The position numbers and the translations under genes were made by a program. Below the pieces are notes generated by a model that was not told the DNA's origin, ran no database searches, and worked only from the letters and a program-made list of their open reading frames with translations. From positions 41,946 to 105,945 of the forward strand of contig CANSEY010000010.1 in the NCBI GenBank assembly GCA_947646015.1: a stretch of DNA of 64,000 bases, written 5' to 3'. Every line of letters begins with the position of its first letter. Position 1 is the stretch's first letter. Of the stretch, positions 17,958 through 25,204 are shown one piece after another. Source of the stretch: an uncultured Bacteroides sp. (lineage in GTDB: Bacteria; Bacteroidota; Bacteroidia; Bacteroidales; Bacteroidaceae).

Positions 17958-19130
17958 TTGCTGAGTGAATCTGCTGAAAAACTAGAAATTGTTCCTTTGG
18001 AAATGACAGATCAATCTATGTTAGGTGAAATAAGACGAATACAAGTGACAGAACATGATATATGGATTCATGATTTTAATAAATTTTATATTTATCGTTT
18101 TTCCCGAACGGGGAAATTTTTGAATAGAATTGGCAGTATAGGGCAAGCTCCAGGAGAATATGTCAATTTTTCAACCTTTCTCGTTGATGAATATAAAAAG
18201 GAGGTCTATATTATTTCTAATAACAATGGTATTTTGGTATATAATTTCAAGGGAGAGTTTAAAAAGAAAATAGTTGATCAGCAGACAATCAATAATCTAT
18301 TCTCATCTGTATATAGTCAATATATCTTATATAATGGAAATTTCTTTGCTGCTCAGAATATAGCTTTATATAAATTAATAGATAAAGATTCATTGTGGTC
18401 TTTTGCTTTTTTGGACACGGCTTTTCAAGAAAAAAAATTATTTAAGAATCCAGCACATATGGGTAGAGAAGAGCAAATTATAGCTAACTGTGTCGATAAA
18501 GGTAGAATGATTAATCTTTGGATGGAATATCAAACCAGTATAGATACTTACAATAATCAACTGACCCTTAAATATCCAGATACTGATACAATTTATTGCT
18601 ATGACGATGCGACGAATGACCTCTTGTCTCAATATGTAATTTGTACAAGAGAAGAGAAAGGAGACTATGAGGTTACTCACTTATGGTTTAAAGATAGAAA
18701 GGCTTTCGATTATTTTTCGATCAAGTCCTACTATCCGACTAAAGCTTTCATTTATTTGGTGGGTAGTAAAGGCGAGGAGGTATATACCTATTGCTATAAT
18801 AAAAAAGATGGAAATGTTAGACTGCAGAAGCGACAAAGTGCAATAACCGAGCGTGATGTCCCCTGGTTTAGCTTTCCTTTGCGCCAAATGAAACGTGATT
18901 TTGTGTTAGATAATGATTTAGGTGGAGGTGATTTTACTGTTGACAGCCGTTCTTCCGGTAAATACTGGATAGATATATTAGAACCTGGCGGTGATGAAAA
19001 CTGGATTGATATAGACCAAATAAAATCATCTACCGTAATAGATGAATCCAAGAAAAAGGAGCTAATCCGAGTTTTGGAAAGTGCGACTGAGGATAGCAAT
19101 CCGATTTTGATGATTGCAACTTTAAAATAG
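17826..19130 (+). CDS. 6-bladed beta-propeller lipoprotein, tandem copy 3
   Basis: The ATG at 17826 is preferred to the GTG at 17823. Length is the same as copy 2. The signal LLGCSSNMKQ, the motif KLEIVPLEMTDQSMLGE, the blade motif with GQAPGEY in place of GQGPGEY, and an identical C-terminal ~85 residues are all visible. The central region differs from copy 2 in many surface-type residues, for example VDQQTINNLFSSVYSQYI against SDFQTMVGMFSSIYKQYI. The downstream spacer differs, so the tandem repeat ends here and is followed by the remnant of another propeller gene. Confidence 0.85.
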   Translation: MKSILLLLIITLLGCSSNMKQEPISKSGIPVINLSEDVSTVPSLLLSESAEKLEIVPLEMTDQSMLGEIRRIQVTEHDIWIHDFNKFYIYRFSRTGKFLNRIGSIGQAPGEYVNFSTFLVDEYKKEVYIISNNNGILVYNFKGEFKKKIVDQQTINNLFSSVYSQYILYNGNFFAAQNIALYKLIDKDSLWSFAFLDTAFQEKKLFKNPAHMGREEQIIANCVDKGRMINLWMEYQTSIDTYNNQLTLKYPDTDTIYCYDDATNDLLSQYVICTREEKGDYEVTHLWFKDRKAFDYFSIKSYYPTKAFIYLVGSKGEEVYTYCYNKKDGNVRLQKRQSAITERDVPWFSFPLRQMKRDFVLDNDLGGGDFTVDSRSSGKYWIDILEPGGDENWIDIDQIKSSTVIDESKKKELIRVLESATEDSNPILMIATLK

Positions 19131-19165
19131 AAGAATTATTATTTTGAATCTAAAGTTTTTTTTCT

Positions 19166-19309
19166 TCGGTTTGGCCGTTTGAGTTGAAGGAATATATTCA
19201 AGAGAAGAAAGAAAAGGGAGGAATTGTGAGTGAGCGTTTGGTTATGCTTACCGATTCACTGGATGAGGAGCAAAATCCGGTTCTTGTAATTGCTAATTTA
19301 AAGAATAGG
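19166..19309 (+). pseudogene. 3' remnant of a propeller gene
   Basis: The frame beginning at 19166 reads SVWPFELKEYIQEKKEKG... and ends ...SLDEEQNPVLVIANLKN. This is clearly the C-terminus of the sub-family represented by the gene at 25205, which ends SVWPFELKEYIQKKAEKG...ENPILIIAHLKQ. No upstream part and no start are present, and the original stop is lost, since AAT is followed by AGG rather than a stop. The frame runs on into the start of the next gene. A deletion fused this tail to the end of tandem copy 3. Confidence 0.8.
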
Positions 19310-19314
19310 TGGAT

Positions 19315-20577
19315 ATGGAATTTTTTATGCGAATGATATTGATACTGGGTGTTATGGTATTGGGCTTCACGGCTTGTAGTAACAAAAAAACAGTGGATAC
19401 TAATCCTGTTGTTCGAGATAATATTATTCATTTGTCAACTGCGATAAAGAATGTTCGAGAGGAAATGATGCTTTCGGAGCTGGTGGATAGTGTCAGTTAT
19501 ATTCCTTTGGAAACGAATCCGAATTGTATGTTAGGTAATTATCAGCGTTTGACCTTTTCTCCCCAATACATATTTTACTCAAACTATTGTTTTGATTGGA
19601 ATGGGCAGTTCTTGTTCCGTATTGGGAGCCAGGGTCAAGGGGCTTGTGAAGATATCTATGTGCATGTGGCTGATATAGTGTATTTGAATAATCATTTCTA
19701 TGGGAATGCCTCTAAAATAATAGAATATGATGACCGGGGGAAGTGTACAGGGAAAGAGCTTAGCTGGTTTACCCAGAAAACAATGGACACTGCGCCGGTT
19801 GGGCGTATGGTCAATAAGGTCTGCTTTGCTCCGGCAGGAGAAAACCTGATGTTTTATAATTCTCCGGATACGGTTTATTTCATAAATACGGATTACGAGT
19901 TTGTAGCCAAACGCAGTATGATGCCGTGGGGCAGGAAAGGGGGCGTTCCGTCCATGAGTGGCGGAGATCCTCGTTTTAAGTACACGAGTTACTATAAAGA
20001 TACGACCTTATTTTATAATTTTTATACGGATACAGTTTTTACTGTTACCCCCACTTCCCTGATGCCTCGCTGGGTGGTGGAGTTAGATGAAGAATTACGG
20101 TTTCCTACCCGGTATCTATATGAAGATGGATTGTTGTCTGAAGCTTTTAAATGTTGGGAATCGGGCAACTTGGAAAATGCAAAAATGATTAAAATGCTGG
20201 ATCACAAATATATAGTATCCGGTGTTTTTGAAACAGAGCGTTTTGTTTTTTTATCTGTCTATGAATGCATGCCATTCAGGGAGCTGCGTAAACTGCCTGA
20301 GACTCCTCCATTAACAGCCATTTACAATAAACGTACGGGTGAGACATTTGCAGTGAAACAGATTATAGATGATCTGGGTGGTATGAAGACCTTCTTTCCT
20401 TCTTGGGGGGCGTATAATGAAAAGCTTTTAGCTACCATCTGGCCTTATAAGTTGAAAGAATTTATAGAAGAGGAACAGTCTGCCGGACGGGCTGTGGCTC
20501 CGCAAATACTGAACTTGATGCAGCGCGTGCGAGAAGATGATAATCCGGTTCTTATAATAGCTCATTTGAAAAAATAG
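19315..20577 (+). CDS. 6-bladed beta-propeller lipoprotein
   Basis: Three possible starts exist: GTG 19309, ATG 19315 and ATG 19327. The last would give the tightest lipoprotein signal (MRMILILGVMVLGFTAC), and I list 19315. The motif SVSYIPLETNPNCMLGN, the blade motif GQFLFRIGSQGQGACED and the end REDDNPVLIIAHLKK mark the family. It shares YKDTTLFYNFYTDTVF and the WPYKLKEFI segment with the gene at 25205, so these two and the remnant at 19166 form one sub-group. Predicted envelope protein, ligand unknown. Confidence 0.8.
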   Translation: MEFFMRMILILGVMVLGFTACSNKKTVDTNPVVRDNIIHLSTAIKNVREEMMLSELVDSVSYIPLETNPNCMLGNYQRLTFSPQYIFYSNYCFDWNGQFLFRIGSQGQGACEDIYVHVADIVYLNNHFYGNASKIIEYDDRGKCTGKELSWFTQKTMDTAPVGRMVNKVCFAPAGENLMFYNSPDTVYFINTDYEFVAKRSMMPWGRKGGVPSMSGGDPRFKYTSYYKDTTLFYNFYTDTVFTVTPTSLMPRWVVELDEELRFPTRYLYEDGLLSEAFKCWESGNLENAKMIKMLDHKYIVSGVFETERFVFLSVYECMPFRELRKLPETPPLTAIYNKRTGETFAVKQIIDDLGGMKTFFPSWGAYNEKLLATIWPYKLKEFIEEEQSAGRAVAPQILNLMQRVREDDNPVLIIAHLKK

Positions 20578-20634
20578 ATTTGTCTGTTTATCGAAATCTA
20601 GAATGTTGGATTGTTGTTTTAAATATAAATTGGT

Positions 20635-20781
20635 ATGAATAAAGTTCGATTGGCCTTGTATTTGGGTATATTGGTGCATCTGATCGGTTGCTCTTCTTTT
20701 CATTCAGAGAAGATTGATTTGTTAGCTCAGGTGCCATCTGATTGTCCGATTGTTCGGTTCTATATCACATTAATCATTTAA
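20635..20781 (+). pseudogene. 5' remnant of a propeller lipoprotein gene
   Basis: A 48-codon frame encodes a complete lipoprotein signal (LGILVHLIGCSS) and a short mature part containing SDCPIVRF. That matches the start of the intact gene at 33290 (SECPIVNV) and the DDCPLV of the gene at 9166. It then stops at 20779-20781. The rest of the propeller is absent, so this is most likely the 5' stump of a deleted gene, although a very small lipoprotein cannot be excluded. Confidence 0.65.
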
Positions 20782-20794
20782 AGTTACCGATATT

Positions 20795-21910
20795 ATGAAA
20801 TCACTTTTATTTTTTTGTTTAAGTACATTTCTCTTTTACTCGTGTAGTAAGAAAGAAAATAGTCTTTATCCTGTAATAGACTTAGCCGATGCTATCGAGA
20901 ATCCGGTGGAGAAATCTGTATATGATATTGCGGAAAGTGTAGAGGTCGTGCAATTAGAGACGAATGATTCGTTACTGATTCCATACGTGAGCCAGTTAAT
21001 AATGACCGATCAGTATTTTATCATAGGATATGGTAAGAAGTGCTCTCTTTTTTCTCATTCCGGAAAATTTGTTTGTGATATAGCTCAGAAAGGAAGTGGT
21101 CCGGAGGAATATACAATGTTGATGAATTTGCTTTATATAAACAATCGTGTTTTGATTACAGACTTAAATAATAAAGTTAATGTTTACTCCTTAAATGGGA
21201 AGTTTATTGAATCCTATCAGGCACTTCCGGACATGTTTTCTGCCATTTATCCAATGTCGGACAAGAACTTTATAGGTTTTAAAGCTCAGAGTGGAGGAGA
21301 TGAAAAAGAACGTCTTGTGTTCTATCGACGGGATGAAAAGAGGGGGGCTATTCCATATCAACAAAACTATCAGGCAAAAAAAGTTTGTTTCTTCCCTCAT
21401 GAAGCCCAATTTTCATCTTTACATGATAAGTTGTACTTTAAGCAGTTGCTTAATGACACTATTTTCTCTGTGGATACGGTAAAGCACTCTCTTTCTCCTG
21501 AATATATAATCGACTGGGGAAAGCTGAGATCTAACGATAGATTGCGCTACTCTTTGGAAAATCCGGACGAAGAATTGTTTTTGCACATGCCATACGTTCC
21601 TTTGTTCAGTATGACTGCTAATGGATTAGTCTTAGGGGCTATTACAGTAGACATAGATCAGAAGAAGCAATATTACTTAACTGCATTCTATGATAAGGCA
21701 AATCATCAGGCGGATCTTTTCGAACTAAAATTATCAAAAAAAGAGATGGATTATTTTGGTGAACCTACAGGTAAGCTTCCTCCTTATCTGGAGGGTGATA
21801 CTTTTTTCCCGGAGTATATTTCCCAAGATGGCAATTATTTGATTTCTGTCAGAACTCAACCTTTAAAAGAAGAATTGAATCCTGCGTTGATTGTAGTGAA
21901 GCTGAAATAA
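20795..21910 (+). CDS. 6-bladed beta-propeller lipoprotein
   Basis: The 371-residue lipoprotein has a signal ending LFYSCSKKEN, motif SVEVVQLETNDSLLIP, blade motif SLFSHSGKFVCDIAQKGSGPEEY and C-terminus EELNPALIVVKLK. It starts 13 bp after the truncated 20635 frame. It is the last gene of the plus-strand propeller array and faces the convergent GT8/LanC-like gene. It is shorter than the tandem copies. Ligand unknown. Confidence 0.8.
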   Translation: MKSLLFFCLSTFLFYSCSKKENSLYPVIDLADAIENPVEKSVYDIAESVEVVQLETNDSLLIPYVSQLIMTDQYFIIGYGKKCSLFSHSGKFVCDIAQKGSGPEEYTMLMNLLYINNRVLITDLNNKVNVYSLNGKFIESYQALPDMFSAIYPMSDKNFIGFKAQSGGDEKERLVFYRRDEKRGAIPYQQNYQAKKVCFFPHEAQFSSLHDKLYFKQLLNDTIFSVDTVKHSLSPEYIIDWGKLRSNDRLRYSLENPDEELFLHMPYVPLFSMTANGLVLGAITVDIDQKKQYYLTAFYDKANHQADLFELKLSKKEMDYFGEPTGKLPPYLEGDTFFPEYISQDGNYLISVRTQPLKEELNPALIVVKLK

Positions 21911-21970
21911 TGAATATGGCCAGACACTGATAGATTTCTGATTTTTATATAAGTATTAGTGGCTGCGGAA

Positions 21971-23320
21971 CTAATAGCCTGTTATTTGGGACAGGCTATT
22001 GCGCATTAATGTCTCTATTGGTGCTTGAGGGATGTTTAGTTCGTGTAACAGGCTAAGAACCAGATAAACTTCGCATAATACAGGCCGATTATTTGTATCC
22101 GGAAGCAACTCTGCTATCCAATTTATCAAGTGGAAGAGATATTCTTTTATTTTTAAGGCTGTGGGAGTGTTGAAGTTTTCTCTTGTACATAGACGTGAAT
22201 AGAAATAGTAAGCTAAGCCCGAAACTCCTTTTCCTAATCCGAGGTCAGTCAAAGACTTTTGTTCAATGACTGAATATATAGCGGAGTCTATTTGATGTAG
22301 TATTTCATCACTATTGCCTTCGACCAGTTTCTTTTGCAGTAAATATTCAATTCCCGTTCCAATGCCACATAACCCATTCTCGTAAGTGATAGGAACAGCC
22401 AGAGAGCAGTGGTCTATTATCTTGTTCAGTAATTTATCTGCCTCCTCTTCTAATTCTGTATCGTTCGTTTTTTGGCTTAATTGAAAAAGCTCAATCGTTC
22501 GTTCCATCCACCTTGATAAAAGTCGATTTTTGATTTTGTCCATAGAGCTATTGTATTTGCAATATAGCTCTTTTAAAACTAGCCAAGTGTACTCTTGATG
22601 CCATGGCTTTATACTTCCGGTATAATGAATGATGATGATGTCGGATAACATTTCAGGGGTATGCAAAGTTTCACTGGTAGTGAAATTATAGATATTGGGA
22701 ATTAGCTTTATTTTGCCTTTACATATACAATTAATTGCATCTTGATCCTGATATCGATCCCGGTTTATATAAATTGATGTGTGTTGCAATAGCTTTTCCT
22801 GTATTTTATCTTTTCTAAGGTCTTTCAGATTCAACAGTAGTACGCCTGCATTGATGTATACATCCTTTTCCGCTAGTTCCAGTATCTTTCTATAATTGAT
22901 TCGTCTTATAAAGATATCATCCACTCCTGCACAATAATAACCTTCCAAATCCAGTTCCCACAATGGCTCTATGCTGCCATTGATTACTAAATCTGCATCC
23001 AGGTATAGGGCTTTATCCAGATTGGGAAAAAGATCTGCGATGGCATAACGATAAAGAGTGTGTTCGGTGATGTATCCTCCTTTTTTCTTGAGTTGCTTGA
23101 ATGATTCTGAATCTATTATCTCCCATTGGATAGTTACACAGGTAAATACATTTTCTATTTCCTGAAGGAGCTCTTTGCTTTCTAACGAAATATAATCTGT
23201 CAGAATGTATATGCTTATATTCAAATATCTATTATTCTCAAGAATAGATACTATAGAGGTACAGCAATGGTCAATGTATTCTTCATTGATTGCAAAGAAG
23301 ATTGGTATTGTGTTTTTCAT
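21971..23320 (-). CDS. GT8-type glycosyltransferase fused to a LanC-like half domain
   Basis: Residues 1-270 are a GT8 (galactosyl/glucosyltransferase) domain. The DxD metal motif is YLDADLV (D108, D110), with NAG at 157-159 and HYTGSIKPWH at 232-241, so it should use a nucleotide sugar. Residues about 290-449 are helical, with LanC-like glycine motifs NGLCGIGTGIEYLLQ and GLGKGVSGLAYYFY. The zinc ligands of true lanthionine cyclases (WCxG, CHG) are absent. The same domain occurs alone at 31770. It is the only minus-strand gene of the peptide locus and is divergent from the GT4 gene. Likely role: adding a sugar to the peptide, with the helical domain perhaps docking substrate. The latter is inference. 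Confidence 0.85.
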   Translation of the reverse strand: MKNTIPIFFAINEEYIDHCCTSIVSILENNRYLNISIYILTDYISLESKELLQEIENVFTCVTIQWEIIDSESFKQLKKKGGYITEHTLYRYAIADLFPNLDKALYLDADLVINGSIEPLWELDLEGYYCAGVDDIFIRRINYRKILELAEKDVYINAGVLLLNLKDLRKDKIQEKLLQHTSIYINRDRYQDQDAINCICKGKIKLIPNIYNFTTSETLHTPEMLSDIIIIHYTGSIKPWHQEYTWLVLKELYCKYNSSMDKIKNRLLSRWMERTIELFQLSQKTNDTELEEEADKLLNKIIDHCSLAVPITYENGLCGIGTGIEYLLQKKLVEGNSDEILHQIDSAIYSVIEQKSLTDLGLGKGVSGLAYYFYSRLCTRENFNTPTALKIKEYLFHLINWIAELLPDTNNRPVLCEVYLVLSLLHELNIPQAPIETLMRNSLSQITGY

Positions 23321-23354
23321 GCTTGTGTGGTTAAAAAGGATTATTTGTCAGAGG

Positions 23355-23382
23355 CAAATATATCTGTTTTTTAGATATATTT
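23355..23382 (-). promoter_or_regulatory. -7 element and inverted repeat for the GT8/LanC-like gene
   Basis: CAAATATA at 23355-23362 reads TATATTTG on minus (TAnnTTTG). It overlaps a perfect 10-bp inverted repeat, AAATATATCT (23356-23365) with AGATATATTT (23373-23382), so a bound protein could block or control this promoter. Confidence 0.5.
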
Positions 23383-23414
23383 CTGTTTATAAGGATTATT
23401 TCTATAGGTATATG

Positions 23415-23446
23415 ACGTTCGGTATAAAAAAAGGCTACGTTCGGTA
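23415..23446 (+). promoter_or_regulatory. Direct repeat fitting a LytTR binding site
   Basis: ACGTTCGGTA occurs at 23415-23424 and again at 23437-23446, 22 bp start to start with a 12-bp spacer. The second copy with its preceding T fits the LytTR half-site [TA][AC][CA]GTTN[AG][TG] exactly; the first differs only at its first base. AgrA-type LytTR sites also use a 12-bp spacer. A weak -7 (TAATATTTG, 23459-23467) follows. The site lies between the divergent GT8/LanC-like and GT4 genes. Confidence 0.6.
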
Positions 23447-23549
23447 CATCTTTTCTGATAATATTTGGATATGAAGTAAGGTGGGCATACCTTGCAAATC
23501 TAATAGAATAATATTGTAGCCGGTTAATAAGAAGTTGAAAATCTATATT

Positions 23550-24782
23550 ATGAAACACTTATATATAATTGATCAATGTAGTTCTGCATCCCTTTATGGT
23601 ATAGGCACATATATTCAACAAATTATTAATATTTGGAGAATGGATGTTTGTAGTGCGTTGACAATTGTAAAGTTGGAATCTGGCACTAATGTAATAGAAG
23701 AAGGGTGGTCAGATGGAGTTCGATATTTATGGTTTCCTTCTGAAACAGAGGAAGAAGAGATGCGACATGAAAGTTACTGTTTGGATTTAGCAGAGTCGCT
23801 GAGATTTTGTATGAATGAAGAAGAAGATAATATATTTCTGGTAAATTATTTGAGTCATTCAGAACTCATTCTGAACCTAAAGAAGATTATTTCTAGTTGT
23901 CGTATTATAATTGTAATACATTACGTTGGATGGTACACCATGAAAAGGAGAAACGGAAGCTATTTGGAATGTCTTCTGGGTAAAGTATCCACTGACAGGG
24001 ATGCTACAGAGAAAATTGTCTATAAAGAATTTGTTGCAAATAAGGACTTTTTTCTGAAAGCAGACAGAGTGGTCTGTTTATCGGAGCATACTTATAATTT
24101 GCTTCGAAATGTTTATGGGATTGTGGAACAAAAAATAAGATTATTATATAATGGTCTGGTGGACGAAGCACGGATTTTAGATATAGAACAGCGTAAAATT
24201 CAAAAAGGTAATTTGTCATTTAAAGTGGAAGATCAAATAATTCTTTACGTGGGACGACTAAATCAGATCAAAGGTGTGTACTATCTAATTAATGCATTTC
24301 GAAAGCTTTTAGATTGTTTGCCTAATGTTCATTTGTTAGTGGTAGGTGATGGGGATTATTCTGCTTATTTGTCTGAGTGTGAGGGTATTTGGAACCATGT
24401 TACTTTTACTGGTCGAATCAGAAAGGAGAAATTATATCAGTTATATCAAATATCAGATATAGGTGTTCTTCCTTCTCTTCAAGAACAATGCAGTTATGTT
24501 GCTATAGAAATGATGATGCATGGAATACCTCTCATTGGCACAGCTTCTACAGGTTTAGAAGATATGATTCAGGAAGGGCTAAATGGATATGCTATATCTA
24601 TAGAGGATGTGGATGCTTACCCGGAAGTATTTATTGAGAAATTGAAATCCAGTATGGTTCGAATTTTATCTTTATCAATTGATGAAAAGAATGCTATGCG
24701 GCAGCAAAGTAGAAATGTCTATTTGAAACACTATACTTTGAATGTCATGCAAGAGGGAATGAAAGAGCTAGAGTGGATTTGA
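23550..24782 (+). CDS. GT4-family glycosyltransferase of the GG-peptide system
   Basis: The start is the ATG at 23550 (MKHLYIIDQC); a TTG at 23535 is less likely. The 410-residue protein has a GT-B fold. The C-terminal half shows ILYVGRLNQIKGVYYLINAF, VVGDGDYSAYLSE and the acceptor-side motif SLQEQCSYVAIEMMMHGIPL, where the second E replaces the usual EG/EA. The family is retaining, nucleotide-sugar dependent and cytosolic. A GT4 protein of this kind is a recurrent member of GG-Bacteroidales peptide loci (TIGR04157, from memory). The precursor gene follows after 48 bp, so the peptide is the likely acceptor, though this is not shown. Confidence 0.85.
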   Translation: MKHLYIIDQCSSASLYGIGTYIQQIINIWRMDVCSALTIVKLESGTNVIEEGWSDGVRYLWFPSETEEEEMRHESYCLDLAESLRFCMNEEEDNIFLVNYLSHSELILNLKKIISSCRIIIVIHYVGWYTMKRRNGSYLECLLGKVSTDRDATEKIVYKEFVANKDFFLKADRVVCLSEHTYNLLRNVYGIVEQKIRLLYNGLVDEARILDIEQRKIQKGNLSFKVEDQIILYVGRLNQIKGVYYLINAFRKLLDCLPNVHLLVVGDGDYSAYLSECEGIWNHVTFTGRIRKEKLYQLYQISDIGVLPSLQEQCSYVAIEMMMHGIPLIGTASTGLEDMIQEGLNGYAISIEDVDAYPEVFIEKLKSSMVRILSLSIDEKNAMRQQSRNVYLKHYTLNVMQEGMKELEWI

Positions 24783-24830
24783 AAGGCCACTCTGCTGAAT
24801 TTATAGTATTAACTTATAAAAATTATTATT

Positions 24831-25073
24831 ATGAAAAAAATTTCAGTATTGAAACTTGGTAATCTAGACAAAAAATGTCTGGAGGAGAAAGAAATGGATC
24901 GATTGGTTGGAGGTAATGAATGTGCATTTGGAACAGCTAATCAATGGGCTAATTATTATTCAGGCAAGTGTTCTTGTATTTGTGGTGGAAGTGGGGAAGA
25001 TGCTTACTACAATGTTATTTCTGATGTCGCTAAATTTACCAAGTCAAATGGTACGGTTTTGCCAAATAAGTGA
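24831..25073 (+). CDS. Ribosomal peptide precursor, GG-Bacteroidales type
   Basis: The 80-residue peptide has a leader of about 28 residues (MKKISVLKL..., LEEKEMDRLVGG) ending in Gly27-Gly28, the cleavage signal for bacteriocin-type C39 proteases. The core of 52 residues has cysteines at 31, 47, 49 and 51 in the pattern C-x15-CSCIC, followed by GGSG and an aromatic YY. This matches my memory of TIGR04149 precursors (KEMnnLrGG then a Cys/Gly-rich core). Its neighbours are a GT4 gene upstream and two radical SAM genes downstream, so the core is expected to be modified. The leader carries an unusual extra Cys16. The product and activity are unknown. Confidence 0.85.
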   Translation: MKKISVLKLGNLDKKCLEEKEMDRLVGGNECAFGTANQWANYYSGKCSCICGGSGEDAYYNVISDVAKFTKSNGTVLPNK

Positions 25074-25149
25074 TTTCTTATAGGTTGCTTATAGTGTGAT
25101 AAGAATTTTTTGATATTGAAATTTATCTGGCTATTAGGTAAAATGGGTG

Positions 25150-25180
25150 TGAAGTGGGACTTTTTATATTTTCCACTTCA
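25150..25180 (+). promoter_or_regulatory. Hairpin between precursor and downstream genes
   Basis: TGAAGTGG (25150-25157) pairs with CCACTTCA (25173-25180) over 8 bp around a 15-nt U-rich loop. It may protect or attenuate the precursor message. A weaker stem (CTTAT/ATAAG at 25088-25103, then AATTTTTT) lies just after the precursor stop. Confidence 0.45.
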
Positions 25181-25204
25181 TACTAATTTAATTGGCAATA
25201 TTAG

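Noticed and set aside
21973-22000. AATAGCCTGT/ACAGGCTATT hairpin as a bidirectional terminator
   Set aside because: The stem is real (10 bp), but it lies in the last codons of the GT8/LanC-like gene and no T-run follows on either strand.
23415-23446. ACGTTCGG repeats as an invertible-promoter recombination site
   Set aside because: Sites for Bacteroides invertible promoters are inverted repeats flanking the promoter. These copies are in direct orientation 22 bp apart, and no recombinase is nearby.
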